NCBI GenBank assembly: GCA_965279205.1
Contig: OZ257144.1
Coordinates: 2,542,001 to 2,606,000, forward strand
Direction: 5' to 3'
DNA length: 64,000 nt
Source of the DNA: UBA7672 sp965279205
Lineage (GTDB): Bacteria > Pseudomonadota > Alphaproteobacteria > Caulobacterales > Hyphomonadaceae
The notes under the pieces are model-generated. The model saw nothing but the letters and a program-made list of their open reading frames with translations, searched no databases and had not been told where the DNA came from. Every line of letters starts with the position of its first letter. Position 1 is the first letter of the stretch. Positions 26,410 to 35,386 of this stretch are shown here, piece after piece. Made by a program: the position numbers and the translations under genes.

Positions 26410-27660
26410 GTGCCCGACTCGACACAACAGTCGGTATCGCCCCCGCCTATCCGCCGGCTGCCGCTGGCGGAGTTCGTGGCGTTGACCGCCATGCTGATGG
26501 CGCTGAACGCCCTGGCGATCGATATCATGCTGCCGGCCCTGCCGCAGATGGGCGCGGACTTCGCTGTGCGCGAGGAAAACGATCGTCAGATGATCATCAT
26601 CTCCTACATGCTCGGCTTTGGCGTCTCGCAGTTGTTCTACGGACCTCTAACCGACCGCTTCGGCCGCCGCAGCGTGCTGTTCATCTCTCTCGCCTGCTAC
26701 ACCGTCGCCGCGATCATGTGCGTCTTTGCGCCGACGTTCGAGCTGCTGATCGCAGCTCGCGTCTTCATGGGCGCCAGCGCCGGAGGCAGCCGAGTGATCG
26801 CCGTTTCCGCCGCACGGGACCTCTATGTTGGCCGCCAGATGGCCAAGGTCATGTCGCTGGTCATGATCGTCTTCATGTCCGCTCCGATCGTGGCGCCGTT
26901 CTTCGGCCAGCTCATGCTCAAGGTCATGAGCTGGCACGGCATCTTCTGGCTGCTCGCCATCTTCGGCATGGTGATGTTCCTGTGGGTGCTCGTGCGCATG
27001 CCGGAAACGTTGCCGCTGGACCGGCGCGTGCCGCTGAACATCCCCACTATGCTACGCAACTATGGCAAGGTGATCCGCACGCGCGAAGCGCTGGGCTACA
27101 CCATCGCATCGGGTTTTCTGTTCGGCGGCATGATGAGTTACATCTCGTCCTCCGAACAACTTTATCACGAGGTCTACGACACAGGCGACTGGTTCGCGCT
27201 GTGGTTTGCGGGCGCTGCGGTTGCGATGTCGATCTCGAACCTGATCAACTCGCGGCTGGTCGAGAAGCTGGGCATGCGGCGCATTTCGCACGCAGCCCTG
27301 ATCGGCTTCGTCGTCGTGAGCGTCATCCATGCTCTCATCGCACTACAGGGGCCTGTGCCTTTCCCAATCTTCTATACGCTGTTGCTTCTCGCCTTCTTCA
27401 TGATCGGCTTCCAAGGTCCCAACTACAACGCCATCGCCATGGAGCCGCTCGGCGCGCTGGCCGGCTCCGGCGCCGCGCTGATCGGCTTTGCCTCGTCCTT
27501 CGTGTCGGCCTGCATAGGTGGACTGGTGGCGCGCCAGTTCGACGGCACGATCACGCCGATCTTCCTCGGCCACGTCGTGGTCGGCGCATTGGCGCTCATC
27601 ACCATCTTCATCACCGAGCGCGGCAAGCTGATGCAACCGCACCACGGCGACGGGCACTAG
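26410..27660 (+). CDS. Bcr/CflA-family MFS efflux transporter
   Basis: A 416-residue, 12-segment major facilitator of the DHA1 group. The loop 2-3 motif GPLTDRFGRRSVLF and the loop after segment 4 (RVFMGASAGGSRVIAVSAARD) fit bicyclomycin/chloramphenicol-type drug-proton antiporters. The substrate cannot be told. The start is GTG, preceded by GGAAGAGAG. The stop shares a CTAG palindrome with the convergent quinoprotein gene. Confidence 0.93.
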   Translation: MPDSTQQSVSPPPIRRLPLAEFVALTAMLMALNALAIDIMLPALPQMGADFAVREENDRQMIIISYMLGFGVSQLFYGPLTDRFGRRSVLFISLACYTVAAIMCVFAPTFELLIAARVFMGASAGGSRVIAVSAARDLYVGRQMAKVMSLVMIVFMSAPIVAPFFGQLMLKVMSWHGIFWLLAIFGMVMFLWVLVRMPETLPLDRRVPLNIPTMLRNYGKVIRTREALGYTIASGFLFGGMMSYISSSEQLYHEVYDTGDWFALWFAGAAVAMSISNLINSRLVEKLGMRRISHAALIGFVVVSVIHALIALQGPVPFPIFYTLLLLAFFMIGFQGPNYNAIAMEPLGALAGSGAALIGFASSFVSACIGGLVARQFDGTITPIFLGHVVVGALALITIFITERGKLMQPHHGDGH

Positions 27661-29918
27661 TCCGCCAGCGTCAGCGCGACGATCCCGGCCGGCGTCTTCC
27701 CGTCGCCCACTGCCATCACGACATACTGCCGCCCGCCCCACACATAGGTCATCGGCAGCCCCATCTGTGACGCCGGAAGCGCGAGCTCCACCAATGTCTC
27801 GCCCGTCGCCTTGTCATGCGCCCGGAGCACCGCGGAGCCGCCCTCGCCTTCGCCTGCAAACAACAGCGTCTTGGTCGCCAGCAGCCCCGCGCGAGAGGGG
27901 ATTCCGGTGCGCGGTATCGAAAGACCCTTAAGGTCCGGATGCTCCTTCACCACCTTGGGTGTGTCGGCATTGGCGATCATCCACTTGTGCTGGCCCGTCG
28001 TCATGTCGATCGCCGTGACCCGACCCCACGGCGGCTTCACGATCGGCAGCCCGCGGACGCTAAGCCCGGGCCCGCCGCCGAACTGATAGGCGATCGCCGA
28101 ACTTGACGGCGCGGGCGCCAGCGAGGTTACCTGAACCTGCGTCATCGATGCGACATAGAGTGTGCCGGTTTCCGGATCGAACGCGCCGCCCTCCCAGTTC
28201 CCACCGCCTAGCGCATGCGGAAGGCGCAGAATGCCTTTTGTTCCATCTGCGGCGTTGTTTAGAGATGGTGGAGTATAGAGCTCAGTAAACCGATAGGGCT
28301 TCACTATCGCCAGCGCCTCGGCGCGCAGCTGTGGTGTGAAGTCGATCACGTCGTCCGGCCCGAACCCCTGCCGGTCGAACGGCTTGGGCAGACTCGGATA
28401 AGGCTGCGTCGGCCACGCCTGTTCGCCCGGCACGTCGGACGCCGGAACCAGCCGCTCCTCGATCGGCCACAGCGGCTCGCCGGTCATGCGATCGAACGCG
28501 AACACGAATCCCTGCTTGGTGATCTGCAGCACCGCCTTGCGCACTGTGCCGTCATGCGGAATGTCCGCGACGATGGGGATCGCTGGCACGTCCCAGTCCC
28601 AGATGTCGTGATGCACCAGCTGGCGTTCCCAGCGCAACTTCCCCGTCTTCGCGTCGAGACAGACCAGACTGCTGGTATGGGCGTTCGCTCCGATCCGCGC
28701 GCCGCCGTACAGATCCGACGTTCCCGACTCCACGGGCAGGAAAATCGATCCCGTTTCGATGTCGGCGGACATCGGCGCCCACACACCGCCATTCCCCGAC
28801 AGCTCAGCTGCGCCTTTCGCCCACGTATCGTAACCGGGATCGCCCTTCTGCGGGATCGTCCGGAACGTCCAGAGAAGCTTGCCCGTCCGCGCGTCAAATC
28901 CGCGAACATCTCCTTTCACGTTCGCTGCTGTTTGCGGCCTGAAGCTCACCAGGTGCGCTGGGCCCACAATCACAACATTTCCGACCACCAGGGGTGGCGA
29001 CTGCGAGCCTACGTCAGGCAGAGCGTTCTTCGGTGCGTTGCGCAGACCCTTCAGCAGGTCGACCTCGCCGTTCGTCCCGAAGCTCGAAACTTGCCGGCCG
29101 GTCCTGGCATCCAGCGCCACCAGGCTGAACCCCGGCGTCACGGTGAACACTCGCGCGACCTTCCCGTCGGTCCAGTACGAAACGCCCCGCCCTGCGCCTT
29201 TGCGGGGAGCATTCTCGAACCGGGCCGACAATTCCTGCGGCCGCCACATCCAAAGCGTTTCACCAGACGCCGCATCCAGCGCCACCACGTTGCGTGTGAT
29301 CCCCGCAGTCGCGTACAGCACGCCGTCGACCATCAGCGGCGTCGTGATATTGCGCATCTCCGGCGCCGGGCCGAACCCCGCTCCGCTCCAGAACCACGCA
29401 ACACCGAGCCTGCTCACATTCGAACGGTCGATCAGCGCCGCGGTAGAATATCCCTGCCCTTTCAGATCGCCGCGATAGGCGGTCCAGGGTATCGGCGCCA
29501 CCGCCGCGCGAGAATCCGCAGCGAGGATACCCGCTGCCGGCATCTTCACATCCCGCCAACCCCCGGCCGCATACCGCGCATCCGGCCCCGTCAGCTTCCC
29601 ACCGGCGCCACGCACCAGGAATGCCATGATGTCGAGATATCCTTGCGCGTCTGGCTTCACGATGCTTTGCGGAGGCATGAGCTGCGAAAGCCGCTCGTGA
29701 TACTGCATCAGAGTGAGGTCCACCCCGCGCCGAAGCATCAACGCTGCCGCCTGCGCGCTGGTGTGGCATGAGGCGCAGTGTGCCGAAAAAAGCTGCTCGC
29801 CTTGCGATGCCTGCGCGATTGACAGCACGCTGTCGGCGCCTCGCGGCGCCTGCTGCGCCTGCGCGCCTGCCGCAGCAGCCACCAAAACGCCAAAACCTGC
29901 GAGCAAGCCGAGCCGCAT
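27657..29918 (-). CDS. PQQ-dependent dehydrogenase with N-terminal cytochrome c domain
   Basis: A periplasmic quinoprotein of 753 residues. After a signal peptide (about 1-21) comes a cytochrome c module with heme motif CASCH at 48-52 and a methionine-containing MPP segment near 83. Then follows an eight-bladed PQQ beta-propeller with repeated FDA.TGK.LW motifs (about 145-750) like membrane-type glucose/quinate dehydrogenases, but without their N-terminal membrane helices. Having the heme domain in front is less usual than at the C-terminus. No pqq biosynthesis genes are in the window. Substrate unknown. Confidence 0.9.
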   Translation of the reverse strand: MRLGLLAGFGVLVAAAAGAQAQQAPRGADSVLSIAQASQGEQLFSAHCASCHTSAQAAALMLRRGVDLTLMQYHERLSQLMPPQSIVKPDAQGYLDIMAFLVRGAGGKLTGPDARYAAGGWRDVKMPAAGILAADSRAAVAPIPWTAYRGDLKGQGYSTAALIDRSNVSRLGVAWFWSGAGFGPAPEMRNITTPLMVDGVLYATAGITRNVVALDAASGETLWMWRPQELSARFENAPRKGAGRGVSYWTDGKVARVFTVTPGFSLVALDARTGRQVSSFGTNGEVDLLKGLRNAPKNALPDVGSQSPPLVVGNVVIVGPAHLVSFRPQTAANVKGDVRGFDARTGKLLWTFRTIPQKGDPGYDTWAKGAAELSGNGGVWAPMSADIETGSIFLPVESGTSDLYGGARIGANAHTSSLVCLDAKTGKLRWERQLVHHDIWDWDVPAIPIVADIPHDGTVRKAVLQITKQGFVFAFDRMTGEPLWPIEERLVPASDVPGEQAWPTQPYPSLPKPFDRQGFGPDDVIDFTPQLRAEALAIVKPYRFTELYTPPSLNNAADGTKGILRLPHALGGGNWEGGAFDPETGTLYVASMTQVQVTSLAPAPSSSAIAYQFGGGPGLSVRGLPIVKPPWGRVTAIDMTTGQHKWMIANADTPKVVKEHPDLKGLSIPRTGIPSRAGLLATKTLLFAGEGEGGSAVLRAHDKATGETLVELALPASQMGLPMTYVWGGRQYVVMAVGDGKTPAGIVALTLAD

Positions 29919-30039
29919 CCCTATCCCCTTTCGCGACTGTGGCTATCAACGCCCACCATCAAGCGAAAGACATCCCCAGCGTCAAGTTGACTTGGCTCAC
30001 GCCGCCTGCCACCTGCGCCGGGCGATCTACGGAGCAGGC

Positions 30040-30705
30040 ATGATCACCGTCCATCATCTCAACAATTCGCGCTCGCAGCGCGTGCTCTGGCTGCTGGAGG
30101 AGCTGAACGTCCGCTATGAGGTGAAACGTTATGAGCGCGACAAGACAACGATGCTCGCGCCGAAAGAGCTGAAAGCGATCCATCCGCTTGGCAAGTCGCC
30201 TGTGATCACAGACGACGGCAAAACGATCGCCGAGACCGGCGCGATCATCGAATACCTTCTCGAGAAATACGGCGCTGGACGCCTTATCCCGCCCACGGGA
30301 ACAGACGAACGCTTGCGATACACCTACTGGCTTCACTATGCCGAAGGCTCGGCCATGACGCCGCTGCTGCTGAAGCTCGTCTTCACACGGCTTCCCTTGA
30401 ATGCTCCCGGCCTCCTGCGCGGGATCGTGAAGAATATCTCGAACAAGGCTAACGAACGCTTGGCCAATCCCCAGATCAGCACGCATCTCAACTACTGGGA
30501 CAACGAGCTCTCGAAGTCCGAATGGTTCGCCGGCAAGGATTTCACCGCAGCCGACATCATAATGAGCTTCCCTCTTGAGGCCGCCGCCGCTCGTGCCGAC
30601 GCCAAGTCGAAGCCGATGGTTAAGGCCTTCCTTGATCGCGTCCACGCTCGCCACGCCTATCAGGCAGCTCTCCTCAAGGGCGGTCCCTACGACTATGCGA
30701 GTTGA
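30040..30705 (+). CDS. glutathione S-transferase family protein
   Basis: A cytosolic GST-fold protein of 221 residues. The thioredoxin-like half has NNSRSQRVLWLLEELN, the cis-Pro segment GKSPVI and the glutathione-binding AETGAIIEYL. The helical half (about 90-221) has FTAADIIMSFPLEAA. ATG at 30040, after GGAGCAGGC, was chosen, although the frame is open further upstream. Six bases separate it from lysE. Confidence 0.94.
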   Translation: MITVHHLNNSRSQRVLWLLEELNVRYEVKRYERDKTTMLAPKELKAIHPLGKSPVITDDGKTIAETGAIIEYLLEKYGAGRLIPPTGTDERLRYTYWLHYAEGSAMTPLLLKLVFTRLPLNAPGLLRGIVKNISNKANERLANPQISTHLNYWDNELSKSEWFAGKDFTAADIIMSFPLEAAAARADAKSKPMVKAFLDRVHARHAYQAALLKGGPYDYAS

Positions 30706-30711
30706 TCCGGA

Positions 30712-31323
30712 ATGGAACCCCGATATGCGGAGTTCCTGATCGCAGCCCTGGTCGTGGAGCTGACTCCCGGGCCCAACATGGCCTGGCTCGCTCTTCTATC
30801 GGCGCAGCAGGGCCGGAAGGCCGGCCTGATCGCGGTCGCTGGCATCCTCACCGGACTAGGCATCCTCGCGATTGCCGCTGCATCCGGGGCAACCGCATTT
30901 CTTTCTGCCTACCCCGCCGCTTACGAACTCGTCCGTTGGGCCGGCGTCCTGTTCCTGCTTTACCTGGCCCTCGAAGCTTGGGTTGGCAAAAAGGCGCCCG
31001 CAAATGGTGAAGAGGATCACGGACGCCATTTCGTGCGGGCGATCATACTCAACGTTCTCAATCCCAAAGCCGCTACGGTCTTCGTCGTCTTGATCCCCGG
31101 GTTCGCTGGGTCAGGCGACGGCGCATCCCAGCACCTGTTAATCATGACAGTCGCCTATCTCGGGATCGCTACGCTTGCTCATCTGGTGATCGTGGCATTT
31201 GCGAACCTGTTGTCCGGCTACATCGCCAACCCCGCCCGAGAGGCTATTGCACGCCGGATAACCGCGCTCCTGCTCGTAGCCATCGCGGTGTGGGTAGTCG
31301 TCTCAACCGCGCCAGCGCCTTAA
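30712..31323 (+). CDS. LysE-family amino-acid exporter
   Basis: A 203-residue inner-membrane exporter with six hydrophobic segments. The LysE/RhtB signature ELTPGPNMAWLAL near the N-terminus and LNVLNPKAATVFVVLIPGF in the middle are clear. Its amino-acid substrate is unknown. A second, unrelated-looking LysE member lies at 36057-36698. Confidence 0.93.
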   Translation: MEPRYAEFLIAALVVELTPGPNMAWLALLSAQQGRKAGLIAVAGILTGLGILAIAAASGATAFLSAYPAAYELVRWAGVLFLLYLALEAWVGKKAPANGEEDHGRHFVRAIILNVLNPKAATVFVVLIPGFAGSGDGASQHLLIMTVAYLGIATLAHLVIVAFANLLSGYIANPAREAIARRITALLLVAIAVWVVVSTAPAP

Positions 31324-31392
31324 CGCGCGGCGAGATACCGCCGTGCCGGACACGGACGATCTGCGCGGCAAGGGACTTGCAGATTGCCATGC

Positions 31393-31668
31393 ATGATACA
31401 CGGCACACTCAGGGTTAAGACGTTCGGGCGCGTAGGCGACTGGGGTTACCGTGTTGTCGGGCCCGGCGGTGCAACAATCGCGTCGCGGCGCGCCTTCACC
31501 ACTGAAGGCGCCGCGCGAAACGCCGGCTGGGCGGCCGCAGATGCCCTCGCGCCAGTTTCGGCAGCCATCCGCCTGACCCGCGAAATGCGCCCCACGCTGC
31601 GTCCCAAACCGCAGCTGTATCGCGCTCCCGCCCCGAAGCAGCCCTTCTGGCGCTCGCTGTTCGGTTAA
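31393..31668 (+). CDS. hypothetical protein
   Basis: A 91-residue protein that I do not recognise. The first half may be a small beta domain (IHGTLRVKTFGRVGDWGY), and the second half is Ala/Pro-rich and basic, ending FWRSLFG. No signal peptide or membrane segment. ATG at 31393 is preferred over an in-frame TTG at 31384. Codon use (G or C in most third positions) supports a real gene. The TAA stop shares a TTAA palindrome with rlmJ. Confidence 0.65.
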   Translation: MIHGTLRVKTFGRVGDWGYRVVGPGGATIASRRAFTTEGAARNAGWAAADALAPVSAAIRLTREMRPTLRPKPQLYRAPAPKQPFWRSLFG

Positions 31669-32549
31669 GCCTCGGCAGGCGTCTCAAGTCGCCATCCCGC
31701 ACCGGGCCCCTGCTCCATAAGCTTCGTCAGCCAAGGCAGCACAGCCTTTAGATGCTCAGCCACGCCAAACGGCGGATTGGCGATGACGATGCCGGCCCCG
31801 CTCAATGGGCCAGGCCCGAGCTCACGAACCCACAGATCGGCAACCAACAGCTTGTCGGGCGCAACACCACCATCCTCGATGAGAACCGTGGCGAGTTCGC
31901 CGTCAAACGCCTGAACTGCTTCGATGTCCTTGATCGGCCTCCAGAAGATGTAGGTCCCTAGAGGCCAACGCCTTACGGCCTTCTTCGCCGCACGCGACAT
32001 CCAGTCGAAATCGAGCTTGCGCGTTGCTGTTCCTTCCTCGAAAGGCGGATCGATCAGCACCAGTCCGCGCCGCTCTGGCGGCGGCAGGTAAGCGGGCAGC
32101 GCCTCGAAGCCATCGCGTTGCTCGATCTTCACTCGCTTGTCGCGCCCCATCACCTCACGCAACAACGTGGCGCTCTGTTCGTGCAGCTCGCACAGGCGCA
32201 GCGCATCAGTGGGGCGCGTCAGACGGGCGGCTAGCGCAGGCGAGCCGGGATAGTGCTGCAGGCCGCCGCTATTCATGCTGCGGATCACGTTTAGCCAAGG
32301 CGCCAGCGCCACACGCACTTCCGGCGACGCACCGCGCTCGGCCTCCCATACGCGGCCTACACCGTCGCGCCACTCCGGGCTGCGGCCTGCCTCTTCGCCC
32401 ATGAGGTCGTACTCGCCGATACCGGCGTGAGTATCGATGAATCGGTAGGGGGCTTCCTTGGCATTCAGTCGGTCGAGGCACAGCGCAAGCGCGACGTGCT
32501 TGACCACGTCAGCAAAGTTTCCGGCGTGAAAAGCGTGGCGATAATTCAT
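31665..32549 (-). CDS. rlmJ: 23S rRNA (adenine(2030)-N6)-methyltransferase
   Basis: RlmJ methylates A2030 of 23S rRNA. The 294-residue protein starts MNYRHAFHAGNFADV, a near-invariant family opening, and has the SAM-binding DTHAGIGEYDL and the catalytic [D]PPF motif (LIDPPFEEG) near residue 165; most RlmJ proteins have DPPY here. The ATG at 32549 is 7 bases after the stop of the preceding TonB-like gene. Confidence 0.95.
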   Translation of the reverse strand: MNYRHAFHAGNFADVVKHVALALCLDRLNAKEAPYRFIDTHAGIGEYDLMGEEAGRSPEWRDGVGRVWEAERGASPEVRVALAPWLNVIRSMNSGGLQHYPGSPALAARLTRPTDALRLCELHEQSATLLREVMGRDKRVKIEQRDGFEALPAYLPPPERRGLVLIDPPFEEGTATRKLDFDWMSRAAKKAVRRWPLGTYIFWRPIKDIEAVQAFDGELATVLIEDGGVAPDKLLVADLWVRELGPGPLSGAGIVIANPPFGVAEHLKAVLPWLTKLMEQGPGAGWRLETPAEA

Positions 32550-32556
32550 TGCGCCA

Positions 32557-33315
32557 CTAATCACCAAATCCCGGATCGACAAAGTCCGGGACCTGGGGAA
32601 GCCGCCCGACCAGATCATGGATGCCCTGCAGGCTACCCGCGCCAGAGGCCATTGGCGATTTCAGACCAAAGCTGCGGGCGCCGTTAAGCAGGACGCCATC
32701 GCCTGGCTCACAGCCGACCTTCCACGGACACGTCGGCATGAACTCGGCGTAGTAACGCTTCTTCTCTTCTTTCGAAGCCAGCATGCGCGAAGGCTCGGAA
32801 CCCACCCGCGCGGCCCAATCGGTCGCGCAGTCCTTTGGCTTCACGCCTGCAGCGGGTTTGCACGGGTCGCCCTGAGCCAGCCCCTGCAAACCTCGTGGCC
32901 CCGTGAGAGGAGTCGGCCCGAGATAAACACCGGTGTCGATGTCAGTCGCGCCCGCCGCCTTTTCAGGCTGCGGAGTTGTGTTCGATTGTTTCGGGGGCTT
33001 GCGCGGTGGTGAAACTGCAGGCGCGTCGACGGGCGATGCGTCGCGTGTAGCAGGTCGAGGTGCAGGCACGCGCGGCCCTGGTGGCGGGCGGACGCTGGGC
33101 GACTCTGGCACAGGCAAGTCGGCTACCAAGCTGACTTCAAGCGCCGGCTCGGGCTTCGTATCCGGAACCGCCGGCATTGGTTTCGCGGAAGCAGCGATCA
33201 TCCCGGCTATGGCGACTCCGGCGAGGCCATGCACGACAATAGAACCAACCGCCGGTGCATGCTTGCGCAACACCGGCTTGTCGATCAGTTGCCGTATGCG
33301 CTCCCCAAATTGCAT
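32557..33315 (-). CDS. TonB-like N-terminus protein with conserved four-Cys C-terminal domain (copy B)
   Basis: A 252-residue protein, paralogue of the next entry. A short basic cytoplasmic start, then a membrane segment (about 22-43) containing S25-x3-H29-G, the spacing of the Ser16/His20 pair that TonB uses to contact ExbB/ExbD. A Pro-rich periplasmic stretch follows (about 46-115). The C-terminal domain (about 128-252) has the shared YLGP.PL.GP.GLQGLA.GDPC, YYAEFMPTC and LPQ.PDF motifs and four conserved cysteines; it is not the TonB beta domain. ATG is 9 bases after the stop of the upstream paralogue. Function unknown. Confidence 0.78.
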   Translation of the reverse strand: MQFGERIRQLIDKPVLRKHAPAVGSIVVHGLAGVAIAGMIAASAKPMPAVPDTKPEPALEVSLVADLPVPESPSVRPPPGPRVPAPRPATRDASPVDAPAVSPPRKPPKQSNTTPQPEKAAGATDIDTGVYLGPTPLTGPRGLQGLAQGDPCKPAAGVKPKDCATDWAARVGSEPSRMLASKEEKKRYYAEFMPTCPWKVGCEPGDGVLLNGARSFGLKSPMASGAGSLQGIHDLVGRLPQVPDFVDPGFGD

Positions 33316-33324
33316 GACAGGAGC

Positions 33325-34056
33325 TTAGTCTCCAAAGCCCCGATCGATAAAGTCCGGCTTCTGCGGAAGGCGGCCGGTCAGGTCGTTGATCCCGCCAGCG
33401 CTGGCCGCGCCGCCCGCCATGCGGGTTCCTGCAACGCTCCGTGTGCCGTTGGTCGAGATCCACTCCTTGTCCTCGCAGCCCGTCCAGTTTTCGCAAGTGG
33501 GCATGAACTCGGCATAGTATTTCGCAAGATCCTCTTTCGAGCGCGGCAGGAGAGACGGCGCCGTCCCGATCTTGCCTGCCCAGTTGGTCACGCAATCCTT
33601 GGGCCTGGGACCCACTTTCGGAGTGCAGGGATCGCCGTGCGCCAGTCCCTGAAGACCCGCAGGTCCCGCCAGCGGCGACGGTCCAAGATAAACTCCGCCA
33701 TCGTCGGTCGACGGCGCATTAGTGGCGACACTGGGCGCCGCACTCGGCCGGCCCTTGCGCTCAGGTGCGGGTATAGGAATAGACTCGCTCTTGGCGTTCG
33801 GTGGCGGCAGAGGTCGCGGCGGCGGGGGCCGCACGCTTGGTGGAGTATTTTCTGGAGGTTCGGGCAGAAGCGACACTTCGAGCACGGCCTCGCGCGGCAT
33901 CTGCGATGCAGGAGGAAGCGGCTTCGCGGCAGCGGCGATCATGCTGGCAATAACCAACGCAGCCAGACCATGCACGACGACGGAACCCGCAGCCGGCGCA
34001 TGTCTGCGCCAGCCCGGCCAACTCGCCCATTCGCGAATGCGGTCCCGCAGCTCCAT
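33325..34056 (-). CDS. TonB-like N-terminus protein with conserved four-Cys C-terminal domain (copy A)
   Basis: A 243-residue paralogue of the adjacent gene; the two align over nearly their full length. It has S25-x3-H29-G in the membrane segment (RRHAPAAGSVVVHGLAA), then a Pro-rich stretch (about 55-95) and the same C-terminal domain with four conserved cysteines, YYAEFMPTC and PQKPDFIDRGFGD. No ExbB or ExbD gene is present in the window. It is likely first of a run with copy B and rlmJ, 57 bases after the ClpP-like gene. Confidence 0.78.
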   Translation of the reverse strand: MELRDRIREWASWPGWRRHAPAAGSVVVHGLAALVIASMIAAAAKPLPPASQMPREAVLEVSLLPEPPENTPPSVRPPPPRPLPPPNAKSESIPIPAPERKGRPSAAPSVATNAPSTDDGGVYLGPSPLAGPAGLQGLAHGDPCTPKVGPRPKDCVTNWAGKIGTAPSLLPRSKEDLAKYYAEFMPTCENWTGCEDKEWISTNGTRSVAGTRMAGGAASAGGINDLTGRLPQKPDFIDRGFGD

Positions 34057-34113
34057 GACGAAGGACTATGCCTTCGCCTATGGGCTACCTGGAAACATGA
34101 AATTGGACTGGGA

Positions 34114-34722
34114 CTAGAGGATTTCTTTGTGGGAAGTCACAATCTTGCCCACAAGACCGTACGCCACGGCTTCTTCCGCGGTCATCCAGTGGTCGCGATC
34201 CGTATCCTTCTTGATCCGCTCCAGCGTCTGGCCGGTGGCGGCGGCAAAGATCTTGTTCAGGCGTTCGCGCATCTTGATGATCTCGCGCGCCTGAATCTCC
34301 ACGTCCGAGGCCTGACCGCCCACGCCGCCGCGGGGTTCGTGCAGCAGGAAGCGGGTGTTGGGCAGCGCAAAGCGGTTCTCGCGCTTGCCTGCCGAATAGA
34401 TCAGGGCGCCAGCCGAAGCGCACCAGCCCGTGCCGAGGATCTTCACGGGAGCGCGGACAAACTTGATCATGTCATGGATCATGTCGCCGCTTTCGACGTG
34501 GCCGCCGGGCGAGGACAGGACAAGCAGGATCGGCTTGTCGCTGACGGCCGAATAGGCCAGCAGTTGGGCGCATACGGAGCGCGCCTGCTTGTCGTTGATG
34601 TCGCCGGTCAGAAGGATCGTGCGCGATTCAAACAGCGCTTTTTCCATCAGGGACGACGGGGAATCTTCCTTCTTGGCCTCGGGGGCGTCTTCATCATCTT
34701 CGTCGTCAAAGCGAATCGGCAT
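34114..34722 (-). CDS. ClpP-like serine protease
   Basis: A Clp-fold peptidase of 202 residues with an intact triad: S103 (CASAG), H128 (LLHEP) and D177 (DRDHWM). The segment SSPGGHVESG matches the family's oxyanion strand. It differs from housekeeping ClpP in its acidic N-terminus (DDEDDEDAPEAKKED) and in CASAG instead of AASMG, and no clpX or clpA gene is adjacent. It is likely a second, specialised paralogue. ATG at 34722 has GGAG 5 bases upstream; the in-frame TTG at 34734 was rejected. Confidence 0.9.
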   Translation of the reverse strand: MPIRFDDEDDEDAPEAKKEDSPSSLMEKALFESRTILLTGDINDKQARSVCAQLLAYSAVSDKPILLVLSSPGGHVESGDMIHDMIKFVRAPVKILGTGWCASAGALIYSAGKRENRFALPNTRFLLHEPRGGVGGQASDVEIQAREIIKMRERLNKIFAAATGQTLERIKKDTDRDHWMTAEEAVAYGLVGKIVTSHKEIL

Positions 34723-34810
34723 GGGGGCTCCCAAAGGTCACTGTTCGCATAGGTGGCGTTCCAGCAGCGGCGGGTCAATGGTCGGCCAGACAGCGCTAGC
34801 GGACCGCTGG

Positions 34811-35338
34811 TTAATGCCCGGAGAACCAGACCAGATAGGACACTTCCACCCCGGCATTTGTCAGCTTGGTGTCGCCTTGAAGTTCCGGCAGGCACACCAG
34901 GAAAGCTGCGCCGACCACCTTGGCGCCAGCTTTTCGCAGCAGTTTCAGGGCGGCCATGGCGGTACCGCCCGTGGCAATCAGGTCATCGACCAGCAGCACC
35001 CGGTCGCCCGGCGCAATCGCGTCGGTGTGCATCTCCATGGCGTCGACGCCGTATTCGAGTTCATAGCTTTCGGTCAGCACGCTGTGCGGAAGCTTGCCCT
35101 TCTTGCGCAACGGCACGAACCCTGCCGACAGCTGGTGCGCAACCGCCCCGCCAAGAATAAAGCCCCGCGCCTCAACGCCCGCGACCTTGTCGATCTTCTG
35201 GCCAGCAAATGGTTGGACCAGTTCATCCACAGCCTGGCGAAAGGCGCGCGGATCGCCCATCAGCGTGGTCACGTCCCTGAACATGATTCCCGGCTTGGGG
35301 AAGTCCGGAATGGTGCGAATGGTGTCTTTCAGTTCCAT
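34811..35338 (-). CDS. apt: adenine phosphoribosyltransferase
   Basis: Converts adenine and PRPP to AMP. The 175-residue protein has the N-terminal IPDFPKPGIMFRD, the hood motif ARGFILGGA and the PRPP-binding loop LLVDDLIATGGTA. ATG at 35338 has GAGG about 7 bases before it. It lies on the same strand and within 2.3 kb of mtnP, whose reaction releases adenine; prs, which makes PRPP, is also in the window. Confidence 0.97.
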   Translation of the reverse strand: MELKDTIRTIPDFPKPGIMFRDVTTLMGDPRAFRQAVDELVQPFAGQKIDKVAGVEARGFILGGAVAHQLSAGFVPLRKKGKLPHSVLTESYELEYGVDAMEMHTDAIAPGDRVLLVDDLIATGGTAMAALKLLRKAGAKVVGAAFLVCLPELQGDTKLTNAGVEVSYLVWFSGH

Positions 35339-35386
35339 GGCAGGCCTCAGTCTTCTATTCGGGCGAGCATTGCCGCGCATTCGTGA

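Noticed and set aside
24617..26485. A 622-residue open frame on the plus strand
   Set aside because: Antisense to the beta-propeller/amidohydrolase gene; Arg/His/Leu-rich composition without any family motif.
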